A stretch of 64,000 nucleotides of DNA from Impatiens glandulifera (GCF_907164915.1 NC_061862.1:123097533-123161532); one strand, 5' to 3'. Shown: positions 22,043 through 32,700, counted from the stretch's first letter. Translations and numbers: made by a program. The notes: a model not told the origin generated them from the letters alone.

Positions 22043-22436
22043 TCAATTGTCGCCTACAAAAATACAATTGTCGTCTATGAGAATGCATACAATTGTCGCC
22101 TACGAGAATGCATACAATTGTCGCCTACGAGAATGCATACAATTATCGCCTGCGAGAATGCATACAATTGCATTTTCGTAGGCAACAATTGCATTTTTGT
22201 AGGCGACAATTGCATTTTCGCAGGTGGCAATTGCATTTTCGAAGGCGACAATTGCATTTTCGAAGGCGACAATTGCATTTTTGCAGGCGACAATTGCATT
22301 TTCGCAGGCGACAATTGCATTTTCGCAGGCGACAATTGCATTTTCGCAGGCGACAATTGCATTTTTGCAGGTGACAATTGCATTTTTGCATGCGACAATT
22401 ACATTTTCGCATGAGACAAATGCATTTTCGTAGGTG
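22043..22436. repeat. Word array 2: about 16 units of a 21-bp word, in an intron
   Basis: Left part: about five units of the type caattgtcgcctacgagaat. Right part: about eleven units of the type GGCGACAATTGCATTTTCGC in the opposite orientation, turning at about 22165. It lies in the intron 21996-22451, between a donor at 22451 and an acceptor at 21996 on the minus strand. Apparent open frames here come only from the 21-bp periodicity. Confidence 0.93.
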
Positions 22437-22451
22437 AAAAAACTATATTAC

Positions 22452-22866
22452 TGAACATAATTTACATCCTCATGTAGCCAATTTTGAGGCTTTAGCAATC
22501 TGTCAAACAATGTTTGATCAACTATGCTAATAACCAGATCTTTCATTCTTCATATCCTCCAGCTTCATTCAATTGTTCAACTCATCCATCTACTCAATGT
22601 CATAATCTAAAAGAGGATTGACCGTTACCGGATCATTTAGTTTAAACATTTTTCCACTATGGTCTATGTTGTTCACCAATTTTGTGGACTTCTGCTTCTT
22701 TCTCCGAAACTACTTTCTCAAAAAAATTGTTGGAGTCATTTCTAACACATCATCATCCATCTTCTTCTCCAACTTCTGATCACCATCATTCTTCTTCTCC
22801 AACTCCACCTTCCTTTTCTTGACCAACTCCTCCTTCCTCTTCTTGTATAACTCCACCTTCCTCTTC
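22452..22866 (-). pseudogene. DUF1985-Ulp1 gene, part before the peptidase core
   Basis: Minus-strand text includes TLFDRLLKPQNWLHEDVNYV next to the intron, the usual N-terminal helix of an Ulp1 domain. It is preceded by a Lys/Glu/Asp-rich segment (22740-22866) that continues on the other side of the CACTA element at 27554. Several stops are present. Confidence 0.65.
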
Positions 22867-22879
22867 CACTACAACAAAA
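22867..22879 (+). repeat. Left terminal inverted repeat of the CACTA element
   Basis: CACTACAACAAAA, matching the reverse complement of 27541-27553 without mismatch. Confidence 0.93.
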
Positions 22880-24383
22880 GCTACTTTAAACCACCCTTAT
22901 ATGCCAACGCATATTAAGGGTGGGTAAAAGTTTAAAGAAAAAATACTTTGCCAACCTTTGTACATATACAACCACCTTTAATTTTTTTTATATATATAAA
23001 CTTTTTTAAAATCTTATAATTTAACTATTCTAAATTTTTATATTTTTTATATTTTATTTTTAAACTTTATAAATATTTTATTTTACTATTTTAATTTTAT
23101 AATTTAAATTTAACTTAAAAGTTTATTAACATTAAAAATTAATTATTATTTTTTATATAACATAATTCTTAAACTTTTTATATCATTATTAAAAAAAATT
23201 TATTAACATTTGTCTTTTAATTAATTATTATTTAAATTTAATTTAATTAAAAGTAAAAAATAATATAAACTAAAAATAAATAAATTAAACATTATATTAT
23301 ATTTAAAAACAAAGATTGAACTTATATATTTTTTTAAAATAGAAATCTTTCTTTTCTTTAGAGTTAGAACAGCCAGAGCCTAAGCAAAGTACAAGTCCAA
23401 GCCAAGCCTAATTAAATTATACATTCATTTTCTAACATAATCACCGACTCTCCCCAATCCCTTTCTAAGTATGTTGTAGCAATTTCCTTCCTCCTATCTC
23501 TAGAGCAGATCATCATCATCATGACATATTCAAGAAATCATATCAATTCCTGTTATGTCTTCCTAGTGGAGCTACATCGAATTCCTCCATCTATCTAACT
23601 ATGTAATCACTTACGACTCCTCCTTCTCCTGGACGTCGCAATCAACACACATGCAATCAACGTACAAGACGACAATAACAACTGAGAGAGAACGTTTCGT
23701 CGAAGTTTGGACACAATAATATTCCACCGATAAGTAATAATCATTTTTGTTTATCTTCTTCTAATGCTTTGAGAATACACGATCAGAGAAAATCGATTCG
23801 AAGAAATCTCGTTAGTATGTATCGATTTCCCTCTTTTTTTGTCAGCAATTACTACTTAAAACAAAATTTGAGTTTCTTTTTATCTGATGAATTGATTGAA
23901 TTAATGAATGAATGAATTCTACTATATCTTCTGATTAATTATGGTTTATATTATCTAGGAGGAGAGGATGAATGAAAAATAGATTCTAGCTATATATATA
24001 AAAAAACTAGACTGTGTTTTAAGCCTTTGGTAGTACATAGTTAAAGAAATCAATTATCTTCATTAGTTGCACATACTCATATTCTTCTTGGCACCGTTTC
24101 ATGTTATTATACAGTGCAGTTACACAGTTGGAGTTGCAAAACTCAGGATATTTTAACTATAAACACAAACTAACCAAATTTTTATTATATTGCAAAAGGA
24201 ATGAACTTATATAAATTGTTTTTTATCTTCAAGATCCGTAGTTGGAAAAATTGAAAAAAATGGGATTCGGAGACTACATCCCTTGACTTTGAATTTTCCA
24301 CTGGTAGGATTATTATTATTATTATAGGAATTTTGATTAAACGTTTGAAATTTATATTTTTTTTCTCTTTGCGGGTATGTGCA
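22880..24383. other. CACTA interior, left part
   Basis: Subterminal hairpin, then very AT-rich DNA to about 23340, then less AT-rich sequence that might be a captured leader or 5' exon (23370-23830). I recognise no protein there. Confidence 0.5.
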
Positions 24384-24945
24384 GATTCTTCAAGATTCAG
24401 GCTTACCCACCAGACATTATTTGTTCGAGCTCACACTCATATCTGCAGTCGGAGTTAATTCTTCTTCTATATTGTAAGACATATTTATTATATCTCTTAT
24501 TGGTTTGGCTGGTCCATTGATAACAAAATGTTGCAGGGATGCGTCTTTCAATAATTTTTTCAGATCAGTGACTAAGTTTGACTATTTAACGTTGCAAAAT
24601 GGTTTCATAAGTGTAAGAGTTTCTTCTTTAGAATGAAATTTATTGAGAGAGGATGATGATGATCTTCATTTGTTCTACTGGTAAAGGTTCATATGGGTCC
24701 AAGAAGTAAATTTTATTTCCAAAACTATATCCAAACGTCATTGGAGGATGATTTCAAAACAGTTGTAGGAGTAAGATTATTATCTACACAAATATGATTT
24801 GTTTAGATTAAAAAATACGTAATTTGATTAAAATTGTATTGTTTTTAATATTAACAGTCATGTTTTGTGGGCGTTATTTGTGATCTTCTTGCTCTTGAAT
24901 ATTAATGGTGAGACATTGTTCTTCTGGGAATAGCCGTGGCTTTTT
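24384..24945 (+). pseudogene. MLO gene fragment, four exons with introns, inside the CACTA element
   Basis: Exon-like pieces with splice-type borders: 24384-24475 (RFRLTHQTLFVRAHT), 24537-24611 (FRSVTKFDYLTLQNGFI; acceptor ttgcag, donor gtaaga), 24690-24771 (FYFQNYIQTSLEDDFKTVVG; donor gtaaga), 24858-24945 (VLWALFVIFLLLNING, a membrane segment; acceptor aacag). These fit the MLO family in order: the R-F-x-x-TH motif, the DY-x-x-L-x-x-GFI motif, the (L/M)E-(D/E)-(D/E)F motif and the next transmembrane helix. Only a middle part of the ~500-residue protein is present, with stops in the last piece. Retained introns show capture from genomic DNA, not from mRNA. Identification rests on recalled family motifs. 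Confidence 0.72.
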
Positions 24946-25108
24946 TTCCAAGATGAATTATGAACTCATAAAAATCTTCTTTCAGGATGCATATATTGTT
25001 TTGGGGATCATTGATTCATGTAGTGTTAAGGATTAAGGAATCTCTTTTTATGAACTTGTCTTGTTTATGAATTTAGATGTAATTTGTGCACAATACTATA
25101 ATTTTCAG

Positions 25109-25720
25109 ATAGTCTTGGTGATTGGAACGGAGCTTCAAGTTATTATGAAAAAAATGGCTATGGAAATCACCCAAAGACATTAGAGACGACAAAGGAGAAT
25201 TTTGAGTTAGCCCTGGAGGTTGATAATTCAAATACACAAGCTAGATACTTTTTTTTATCAAAGTTAAATTTTAAATATCATACACCTGGGGCATGTGTAG
25301 CAGTGTAAGTGATAACAAGCTCTAAACCTTGTTCATTTTTTCCTTTGTTTCATCGGCTTACTTATTCCTTGATGTTTTTTATATTTTAAGGGATAACAAT
25401 TGTATTCCCCTTTTTAGTTGATTATTAACTCTTCTTCTAGTAAATTATTTCTTTTTACATGGTTATATCAAATAACTGGGTAGTTTGTCTACTTTAAACA
25501 AAGGGGCTGCTTTATTGGTTGAAGCTGCAGTATGGGTGATCCAGATGCACAATATGAACTAGTCTGTAAGCTTAGAGTTGATGTAAGTTTTTTATTCTTA
25601 TTTTTAATTGTTCTAAATAACATAAATATATCCTTATGAAAGTTCTCTTTGCTGTTGAAACAGAATAAATATGTTCAGTTGGGTCATCAAACATTCTATT
25701 TGGAGAAGGCTGTTGATAAG
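25109..25720 (+). pseudogene. SEL1/HCP-like repeat protein fragment, three exons, inside the CACTA element
   Basis: Exons: 25109-25305 ([17 protein letters not shown], then [16 protein letters not shown] and [14 protein letters not shown]; acceptor tttcag, donor gtaagt), 25504-25582 (GAALLVEAA, then after a small deletion MGDPDAQYELVCKLRVD; donor gtaagt), 25663-25720 (NKYVQLGHQTFYLEKAVDK; acceptor aacag, donor gtacat). The text resembles the plant SEL1-repeat (HCP-like) proteins with the GDPDAQYELG and YLEKAVDQ motifs. One frameshift lies in the second exon. Introns are retained. It has the same orientation as the MLO piece. Confidence 0.68.
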
Positions 25721-27540
25721 GTACATTTTTTTTTGCTGCAAATGTACGGATTTAATATTTTGTTTGGAGAAGGCATACAAATTTTTTCATAGAAAGTTTT
25801 CTGTAGAATCAATATGACAAGGAATATCTTATATGTTTATTATTTTCAACAATATCTACAATAATATCTTATATGTTTATTATCTTATTTGTTTTTTATA
25901 CTAAGACCAAGGTATGACAGTTTTATACTTTTATGTTTGAGCTATAATACTATAAAAGGAAAATTAATTCTCTGTATTTGGTTTTTTCTTTTGACAGATT
26001 GGCTATAGTATTGTTGTTAGAACTTATTCTATGTTCTATTTTTAGATTTAATCCATTCCAGGTTTGTCTTGTTTATCTTTGTTTGATTGTTGATTGAATG
26101 TTTCTATATAACATATATGATATCGGCTAGAGATAATTGTTTATAAAAATATTTGTTAGTTATAGATATGTGCACCAAACATCCTTATTAATCATGATTA
26201 TCAAAGAAATTCGACAATTATTATTGCCGATCTTTATATAATTAATAATATTATATATTATTGACCTAAGTAGATTCACTAAGGTATTTTACTTTAAATA
26301 GTTTATACCTTATGTCTCATGATCTTTATTAGTTATTTCAAGTCTTTATTTTGCATATAAATTTTCTTATAGAATTTGAAAACATCTTTAAACTAGATAT
26401 TTGTATTTCCAAGGCTATTATTTGACCAATTTTACATTGGAAATAATATTTTTTTTGTCTAGATTTATATAGTTAATCTATTGATGGTACTTTTTTGGAT
26501 TGAAATTATAAAAAGTTGGGTTATTTGGTGAAAAGACTTAACATTTATTAGTATTTTGGCTGATAAATTAATTGATGAGAGAGTAGGTAAATGTTTTTGG
26601 ATTATTTGAAGATTATTCAAATAACCCAAATCGATTACTCATTGTTAAACTGAAAAACTTATTTATGTTTCTGGCTTAATCTAGATACAAAACTAGATAT
26701 AAAATGTATTTTTAAATTGGGTTATATAGAATTCTAGGTCATGCATATCACTAATTTAGGGTAAGTGAAACATAATCCAATGTAGATTCATATTTGGTTG
26801 AAATGGTGTTTTCAAATCGGTATATTGATCTTCGAGAATTTTCAAAGTTATTCTTGAAATTTTGTAGTGAACAATCTTAATATCTAGATTCCAATAATTG
26901 AAGATCAATTTAATTCCCTTTTAGAAGCTTAATTGTGAAGAATTAATGATTCATGTGTTATAAGATTGTCTTCATCATTGAGCTGTCAAATGTATGTAGA
27001 AGCAACCAGGTTTTGTTTTTCAAATTTTGTGTCGATTTAATTTACATCAATATACCATTTTTCTTTCTTATCTTAAAAATAACATTTTTCATATATTTGC
27101 AGCTTTGTTCCAAGAAGAAGCGGATGTCCAAGAAGAAGATTAAGTGGATGAACCCATTCATTTCGAGTTCTCGATTGCTGTTTTGTTCAAAAATTATTTT
27201 ATTTTGTTTGAAATATATTTGATGTTGGGAGAATTTAGTTAATTTTGTTATTATTAAATATGTCACTAATGAGTATGCAATTATTTTTAAATGTTCTTTT
27301 CAATGAATATTTAATTTTAAAAATGAAAATTCGAATAAAATTTTTAAAATAAAAAAAAAATTGTTTCTAAAAATTATAGACTTTTGGTGACGCTTAAATT
27401 GATGCTACCGACGCTTAAATAAGCGTCGTTATAACAAGCGCCCACCCTGCTTATGGCGACACAAGAATAAGTGTCTGTGATATTTTTGGCGGCGTTTTTA
27501 AGGTTTGGCAGAAGTGTTTTTAAGTGTCGCAGTAGGTTTG
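25721..27540. other. CACTA interior, right part
   Basis: AT-rich DNA without recognisable protein. A short Lys-rich open stretch near 27100-27150 (PRRSGCPRRRL or KKKRMSKKK depending on frame) is too weak to call. Subterminal gacgcttaaat words follow at 27385-27480. Confidence 0.5.
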
Positions 27541-27553
27541 TTTTGTTGTAGTG
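27541..27553 (-). repeat. Right terminal inverted repeat of the CACTA element
   Basis: TTTTGTTGTAGTG, the reverse complement of 22867-22879, followed by the DUF1985-Ulp1 coding repeats. Confidence 0.93.
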
Positions 27554-28460
27554 TTAGTGTCCAACTCCTTCTTCTTCTTCATGACAAACTCCTTCTTCTT
27601 CGTGGCAAACTCCTTCTTTTTTGTGGCCAAATCTTCCTTGTCGTCCATCTTCAACTCATCCATCTTCAACTCAGCCTTCTTCTTTTACAACTCTTCTTCC
27701 TCAAATAACTTCAAACACTTCAATTCAAGCAACTTATTCCGATTCAATTCATCATCATCTTCTTTCTTCTTTAATCCATCAACATTTTCTTTGTTCTCCG
27801 ACTCATCAACAACTTCTTTCTTCTCCAACCCATCAGCATCTTCTTTCTTCTCCAATCCATCAACATTTTCTTTGTTCTCCATTTCATTCAACCCATCAAT
27901 ATCTTCTTTGTTATCCATCTCATTCAACTCATCAACATCTTCTTTCTTCTTCAACTCATTCAACTTATCATCATCTTCTTTCTTCTTCAACTCCAAAATC
28001 CTATTCCTCTCCAACTCAACATCATCTTCTTTCTTCTTCAACTCCAAAATCCTATTCCTCTCCAACTCATCATCATCTTCTTTCTTCTTCAACTACAAAA
28101 TCTTATTCTTCTCCAACTCATCATCTCGCTTCTTCTTCAACTCACCGTCTTGCTTCTTCTTCATCACATCAAGTCTCTTCAACTCCAACTCCTTCTCCCT
28201 TAATCTAAATCAACATTCTTATGTTGTTTTATTTCCCCCAATACTTTGATTATTTGGTTGAACATAACACATTGATCCTCTTTGATGAGATTTATTTCAG
28301 TTTTAAGTTCATGTACATCCCTTGTCAACTCCTTTAGATCCTTTGTCAGATCATCAAACTTGACATCATGCTAGGCTTGAGTCACTCGATTATTTTGGCT
28401 AGTTGGAGAATTTTCTTGATAAGTTTGAAGAGTCGTCGCAAAAGGGACATGCCGAATACG
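27554..28460 (-). pseudogene. DUF1985-Ulp1 gene, Lys/Glu-rich coiled-coil repeat part
   Basis: Minus strand. At 28211-28390 a coiled-coil-like stretch (FDDLTKDLKELTRDVHELKT) is followed at 27685-28200 by tandem charged repeats built from ELKKKEDDDELERNRILEL-type units of 9-19 residues, an open frame of 135 codons at 27685-28092. At DNA level this is a ctt/ttc/cat trinucleotide-rich track, so plus-strand Ser/Phe-rich frames here are shadows. The repeats continue beyond the CACTA element at 22740-22866. Confidence 0.68.
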
Positions 28461-29625
28461 TCAAGAGGTATTGTCTTGGTTAGATTCATCAGTAGTAGAC
28501 CAAGAGGTGTTGTCTTGGCTAGATTCATCACTAAATGACCTCTCGGTCTTTTTGGCTAGTGTGATTTTAAGTAGTCTTCTCCTTTTGGGCACCAGTTTGA
28601 GAGTCATTTCATCTTTTGAAGTACTAGAATCTTCATTCTTTCTCTTCCTACCATCTAGTTCAAATACTTCATCATAAATGTAACTTCCCATATCTTCAAA
28701 GTCTTCCCCACAGTAGCTCCTCTTCTCCTCCTCAAACTCATCAATCTTGGTAAACACATTGCACTTCAGGAGGGTAGTGGATACCTCATGGACAATGTTA
28801 GTATTGCTCCTAGAGGCTGTATAGAGCAATATCCTTGGGCATATAGACTATTCCTCAGTCATATCCGCAAATTTGGGGACAAATGTCTTGATAACCTCAT
28901 AGGTCCAAACTTGGAAGGCTGTTGTGAACCCATTAATAGTATAAGAAACATCATAGTTCCCCTTGCACGTTTCCCTCTTGGCCAGATATAGCTCTCGTAG
29001 ATGTTTTATGTCTTTGTCAATACCCTTCAGGGTGAACTGAAGGACACCTTTCCCCATGGAAATTGAAGTAACATCTCCATGTCCTCCACCATGTTGAAGA
29101 TTTTTAAATTTACCCTCCTCATATTATCAAATCCGAAAAGATACTGGTAAATCAGGTTTCTAAGCCCCATCTTCCATGCATCCTCCTTATAAAAGCATCA
29201 GAGGAAACTTGTTTGAACCTCATTCACTCTAACAATCGTTTTGCCCCCAAAATATTTGCGGACTAGAGGTGGACATTCTTTAAAGTGCATTTTTTCGAAC
29301 ACAGAAAATCTTCCAAATTTGAGTCCTGCCACCAAGGCATAATCCTTCATGCCCATGTAGAGCTCCTAACAATTGACCAGGAAACTTATCTCCTTCGAAA
29401 TTGAGCTGCTTTTCCTCATCAGCATCTAATGGATTATTGTTCCTAAGAAAATTACAGTCGGGGCTTTCAATTTATATTGGAATTGACTCTGCAAAGCCCT
29501 ATCCATAAGACCAAGATTATTAAACTTCTCCTATATCTTTAACAGCAGGTGCATGCGGATTTCCATAAAACACGACCAGGAAAGTTCTCAATAACGAATT
29601 TGGTTTTGCATTTGGTTGGTGCCAT
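28461..29625 (-). pseudogene. DUF1985-like domain, first coding part of the Ulp1-type gene
   Basis: An ATG at 29625 follows a splice acceptor directly (TTATTTGCAG|ATG). The translated text, with several stops and shifts, contains MKDYALVAGLKFG, KYFGGKTIVRVNEVQ, YEDAWKMGL-like and GKGVLQFTLKGIDKDIKHL, then FTTAFQVWTYEVIKTFVPKF (frame 28848-29057). These are hallmarks of DUF1985: the ALVTGL motif and the late VW-x-x-E-x-I block. The frame at 28461-28829 follows with an acidic region and a nuclear-localisation-like KRRRLLK. DUF1985 function is not established; in plants it occurs in transposon-derived genes. Confidence 0.68.
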
Positions 29626-29710
29626 CTGCAAATAATCATTATGTCAGACTAATGAAAACATTTAAGAAAGAAAATACCACTTCTTTAAGAAACAAATAAA
29701 ACATTATTTT

Positions 29711-30001
29711 CCTACGGAGATGTAATTGTCGCCTGCAATGATGTATTATTCGCTTGTGAAAATGCATTTGTTGTCTGCGATGATGCATTATTCGTCTGCG
29801 ATGATGCATTTTTCGTCTACAACGAAGAAAATTCAATTGTAGACGAATAATGCATCATCATAGACGAATAATGCATTATCGCAGACGAATAATGCATTTT
29901 TTTGGGCGAATAATGCATCATCGTAGACTAAAAATGCATTTTCGTAGGAGAATAAAGCATCATCGCAAGCAAAAATTCATCATCGTAGGCGAATAATGCA
30001 T
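29711..30001. repeat. Word array 3: about 13 inverted units
   Basis: Units like gtctgcgatgatgcattatt on the left, turning at about 29830 into gaataatgcatcatcgtaga on the right. It is a diverged version of the word in arrays 1 and 2 (cgacaattgcattttcgca), with cgaataatgcat replacing cgacaattgcat. Confidence 0.88.
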
Positions 30002-30035
30002 ATTACACCGTAAAACCCTTTCAAATCATTCAGCC

Positions 30036-30082
30036 ACCCTAAAACCCTAAACCTAAACCCTAAAACGCTAAAACCCTAAACC
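30036..30082. repeat. Interstitial telomere-like block (CCCTAAA)n
   Basis: Five imperfect copies of ccctaaa (accctaaaaccctaaacct...). These also match the plant telo-box AAACCCTAA found in 5' regions of many genes. Confidence 0.75.
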
Positions 30083-30140
30083 ATTTCTTCGATTCAACAT
30101 GCATGAAAGAGGAAACGACGGAAAAACGGGAAAAACTCAC

Positions 30141-30456
30141 CTGAAATGATGAAGGCATACTGGCGTTCCCTTAGGGAGTTGATCGATCGACTTCATTTCG
30201 TTGGTTCGCTTTCTTCTTCGAGGGGAAGTCAGGGGAGAAGAAGAGAGATGGGGATACCAAACGGTTGGGGAGGAAAGAAAAAAGAATAGAAAAGGAAAAT
30301 GAAATGGGGAGAGGGAGGGAAAACGGGAAATATGGATATTTTATTTGGGGGTATAATTGTCTTTTGCCAGGAGCAAAAGGTCAGTTTTACAAAGATTACT
30401 CCCCCTATTGTTTTTGGAAATAACCCTGTTATCAGGGTTATTTCGTCAAATTTCCC
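30141..30456 (-). other. Leader/upstream part of the DUF1985-Ulp1 element
   Basis: Purine-rich on the plus strand, with no coding similarity. The right end, ccctgttatcagggttatttcgtcaaatttcccc, contains a small palindrome (CCCTGttatCAGGG) and could be an element end. It meets Copia C gag sequence at 30457. Confidence 0.4.
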
Positions 30457-32250
30457 CAATGACATGGTCATTGAGTACAAGAAACTATTAGATCTTTTTA
30501 ACAAAATAAATTTGAAAAACAAATCTAACAATAGAAGTTTCTCAACTCAAAATAATGAACCATAAGTTTTGAAAAATAAAATGAATGAGCTATTAGCTGA
30601 GAATGAAAAGCTCAAAGAAACAGTTCAGAGTTTATCTGTTGAAAATCAAAGAATAAACTATGTGATTGGTTCATGAACTAAGTCTGGAAATGCTCTCAAG
30701 CAATTGCATGAGCAGCAAAGACCTGCTGGATACAAACCGGTTTGGGATTTATTGTAGGCAATCCAACTGAGTCCTGCAACAAGTTGAACCCAATAAAAGG
30801 CAAACTTAATTTCATAAGTTTCGTCAAGGGAAATTCAACTGACATTCAAACTAATCAAACTATAATAATTTGACTCTTAAAGATGAAACTAAATATGTTA
30901 AGCGAACAGACCAAAAGTCAAGCTGGTTTAAGACCAAAAACATGGAAAACAACTAGTCTGGTAAGCACAAACTTGATAGAAAGCTGGGATTTTTTTTTTA
31001 TTAAAATTCATTTTCTAAAAATAACAGATCATCAGCATGTAGAAAAAAGTATGCCATGTCTAAAACATACATATTATTAAAAACACAAAATGGGAGATTC
31101 ATAAAAATAACTCAAATATAGATCCCCAAGGGACTAATTAGCCATGGACCCAAATAAATATAGGTACCAAAGCTATCAATGTTTATATGTACAAGTAAAA
31201 GAGGACAGCAACTTGGAAGATTCAGTATGGTATCTAGACAACGGTTTCTCCAAGCATATGATAGGAAACAGCCGGCTGCTGACGGACATATCAAAATGTA
31301 CTGGACCAAAATTCATGTTTGGTGATAACTCAAAAGATTGGAAGCAACTAATATCCAATCTGATAGTGACGATAAAGTTCAAGTCAACATAAATAATCCA
31401 TCTGATCAGCAAGCTGACACGATTGATGTTCAACCAGTTAGCTAGACAAAAAGTTAGCAGGAGATCAAGCTAAGTACACCAAAGAATTACTGAAAAATTT
31501 TGGTATGGAGAACTGCTCAACAGCCTCAACTCCCATGAACTCATCGAGCAAACTGGACAAAGATGAATGCGGTCAAGATGTTGATATCACAGCTTATCGA
31601 GAGATCATTGGATCCATACTCTATTTGACAGCCAGCCGATCAGACGTCATGTTTGCTCTCGGCGTGTGTTGAAGATTTCAGGTTAATCCTAAACAATCTC
31701 ATTACATAGCTGTTAAACATATTTTGAAATATCTTAAGGGAACTCAATGTGTTGGACTGCATTATCCAAAGGATTCTAGTTTCAACTTAATTAGTTACTC
31801 TGATGCAGACTATACAGGATGTAAGATTAACAGGAAAAGAAATAGTGGCACGTGTCAGTTCATTGGTGATCGTCTGATTTTGTGGTTTAACAAGAAGCAG
31901 ACGTCTATTGCCACTTCAACATCAAAAATAGAGAACCTTATTGCTGACAACTGTTGTGCTCAACTGCTATGGATTCAACAACAACTGAGGGACTTTGGAA
32001 TTAAGGTAGATGAGATACCAATCTTTTCTGACAACACTAGTGTCATAAAGATCACATATAATCCAGTGTTATGCTCAAGGACAAAGTATATCGACATTCG
32101 ACACCACTTCATCCGAGACCATGTAGCGTAGAAGCACATCCGGTTGGAATACGTGTCAACCGATCAACAAGTGACTGATATCTTCATAAATCCATTCCCT
32201 GAGACTAAGTTTTATTACTTTAAAAATATTTTAGGTCTTTTAAATTTAAA
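30457..32250 (+). pseudogene. gag-tail and pol remnants of element C
   Basis: gag tail NDMVIEYKKLLDLFNKI at 30461-30520; junction IPKGLISHGPK then TAA (31155-31157); protease in the +1 frame with DSVWYLDNGFSKHM, where the active-site motif DSG has become DNG; then a jump to RT end (YTKELLKNFGMENCSTASTP near 31470) and RNase H (SYSDADYTGCKINRKRNSG near 31797, ATSTSKIENLIA in place of the usual AEAEY). The end of pol is at about 32250. Several stops are present. No activity is expected. Confidence 0.85.
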
Positions 32251-32700
32251 TTAATTAATAATGCATAAACTTAGGGGGAATCTGATAGTCAGCTGATAAG
32301 TCTGACATGTTGAAACAACTGTCTCTAACCCAGATGAAAGAAGAGTCGGTTAATGACACTGTATATCAGATGAGGTTATGCATAAGCAACCTGTAATTTC
32401 AGTAGAGTATATTAACTCAACTGATAGGTAAAGTCTGCTGTCAGCATTGTATATCAGCTGGATATAATACACTATCAACTGAGTACAACAACTCAGCTGA
32501 TGAGCAAAGTATGGTGACAAGCATAGTATATCAGTTGTTATTGTGTGTCAACAGAACGTCTTCAGCAGAGTAGTGACACTCAGCTGAAATATAAGGCATG
32601 CGGACAACACGGTGTGTTAGCTATCTTAGTGCGTATCAGTAGACTACTCTTCAGTCGAGTGGAATAATATTTCGACCTTATCAATACGTTGTCGCATTAT
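32251..32700 (+). repeat. Spacer before the aORF of C, with CAGCTGA/TCAGTTGA words
   Basis: Noncoding. Words such as tcagctgataag, tatcagctgga, atcaactgagta, actcagctgatgag and ctcagctgaaat recur. The same word family fills U3 of this element's LTR (45270-45780). Confidence 0.7.

Larger units (their letters stand above)
22867..27553. mobile_element. CACTA (En/Spm-type) transposon, 4.7 kb, with captured gene pieces
   Basis: Perfect 13-bp terminal inverted repeats CACTACAACAAAA at both ends. Flanking triplets are ttc (22864-22866) and tta (27554-27556), compatible with a 3-bp target duplication after one change. Subterminal motifs: a hairpin ccaccctta...taagggtgg at 22891-22923 on the left, and gacgcttaaat/aagcgtcg words at 27385-27480 on the right. 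No transposase reading frame is visible, so it is non-autonomous. It interrupts the Lys/Glu repeat part of the DUF1985-Ulp1 gene and carries MLO and SEL1-like exons. Confidence 0.88.
29626..30140 (-). other. 5' intron of the DUF1985-Ulp1 gene holding word array 3
   Basis: Donor CAG|GTGAGT at 30135-30143 and acceptor TTTGCAG at 29626-29632 on the minus strand fit a plant intron of 515 bp. It contains array 3 and a telomere-like block. Confidence 0.55.
21000..30456 (-). mobile_element. Decayed DUF1985-Ulp1 transposon gene region (MULE-type), split by a CACTA element
   Basis: Minus-strand gene in this order: leader exon (about 30141-30260), intron with word array 3, DUF1985-like domain, Lys/Glu coiled-coil repeats, Ulp1-type (C48) cysteine peptidase in two exons around an intron with word array 2, then word array 1 downstream. 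In plants DUF1985-Ulp1 fusions are mostly carried by Mutator-like elements of the Kaonashi kind. I could not identify terminal inverted repeats or a transposase, so the borders (21000 and 30456) are only the limits of unexplained sequence between Copia D and Copia C. Confidence 0.6.

Noticed and set aside
22093..22433. Several open frames of 60-107 codons on both strands with repeated motifs
   Set aside because: They follow only from the 21-bp period of word array 2 (a multiple of three, so all frames stay open); not genes.
27505..28249. Long plus-strand frames rich in Ser, Phe and Leu (up to 232 codons)
   Set aside because: Antisense shadows of the Lys/Glu-rich repeat coding on the minus strand (ctt/ttc track).
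20989..30465. 9-bp duplication (aatgacaag / aatgacatg) as MULE target site
   Set aside because: Eight of nine bases agree, but the left copy lies within Copia D coding text and no terminal inverted repeat follows it; likely chance.
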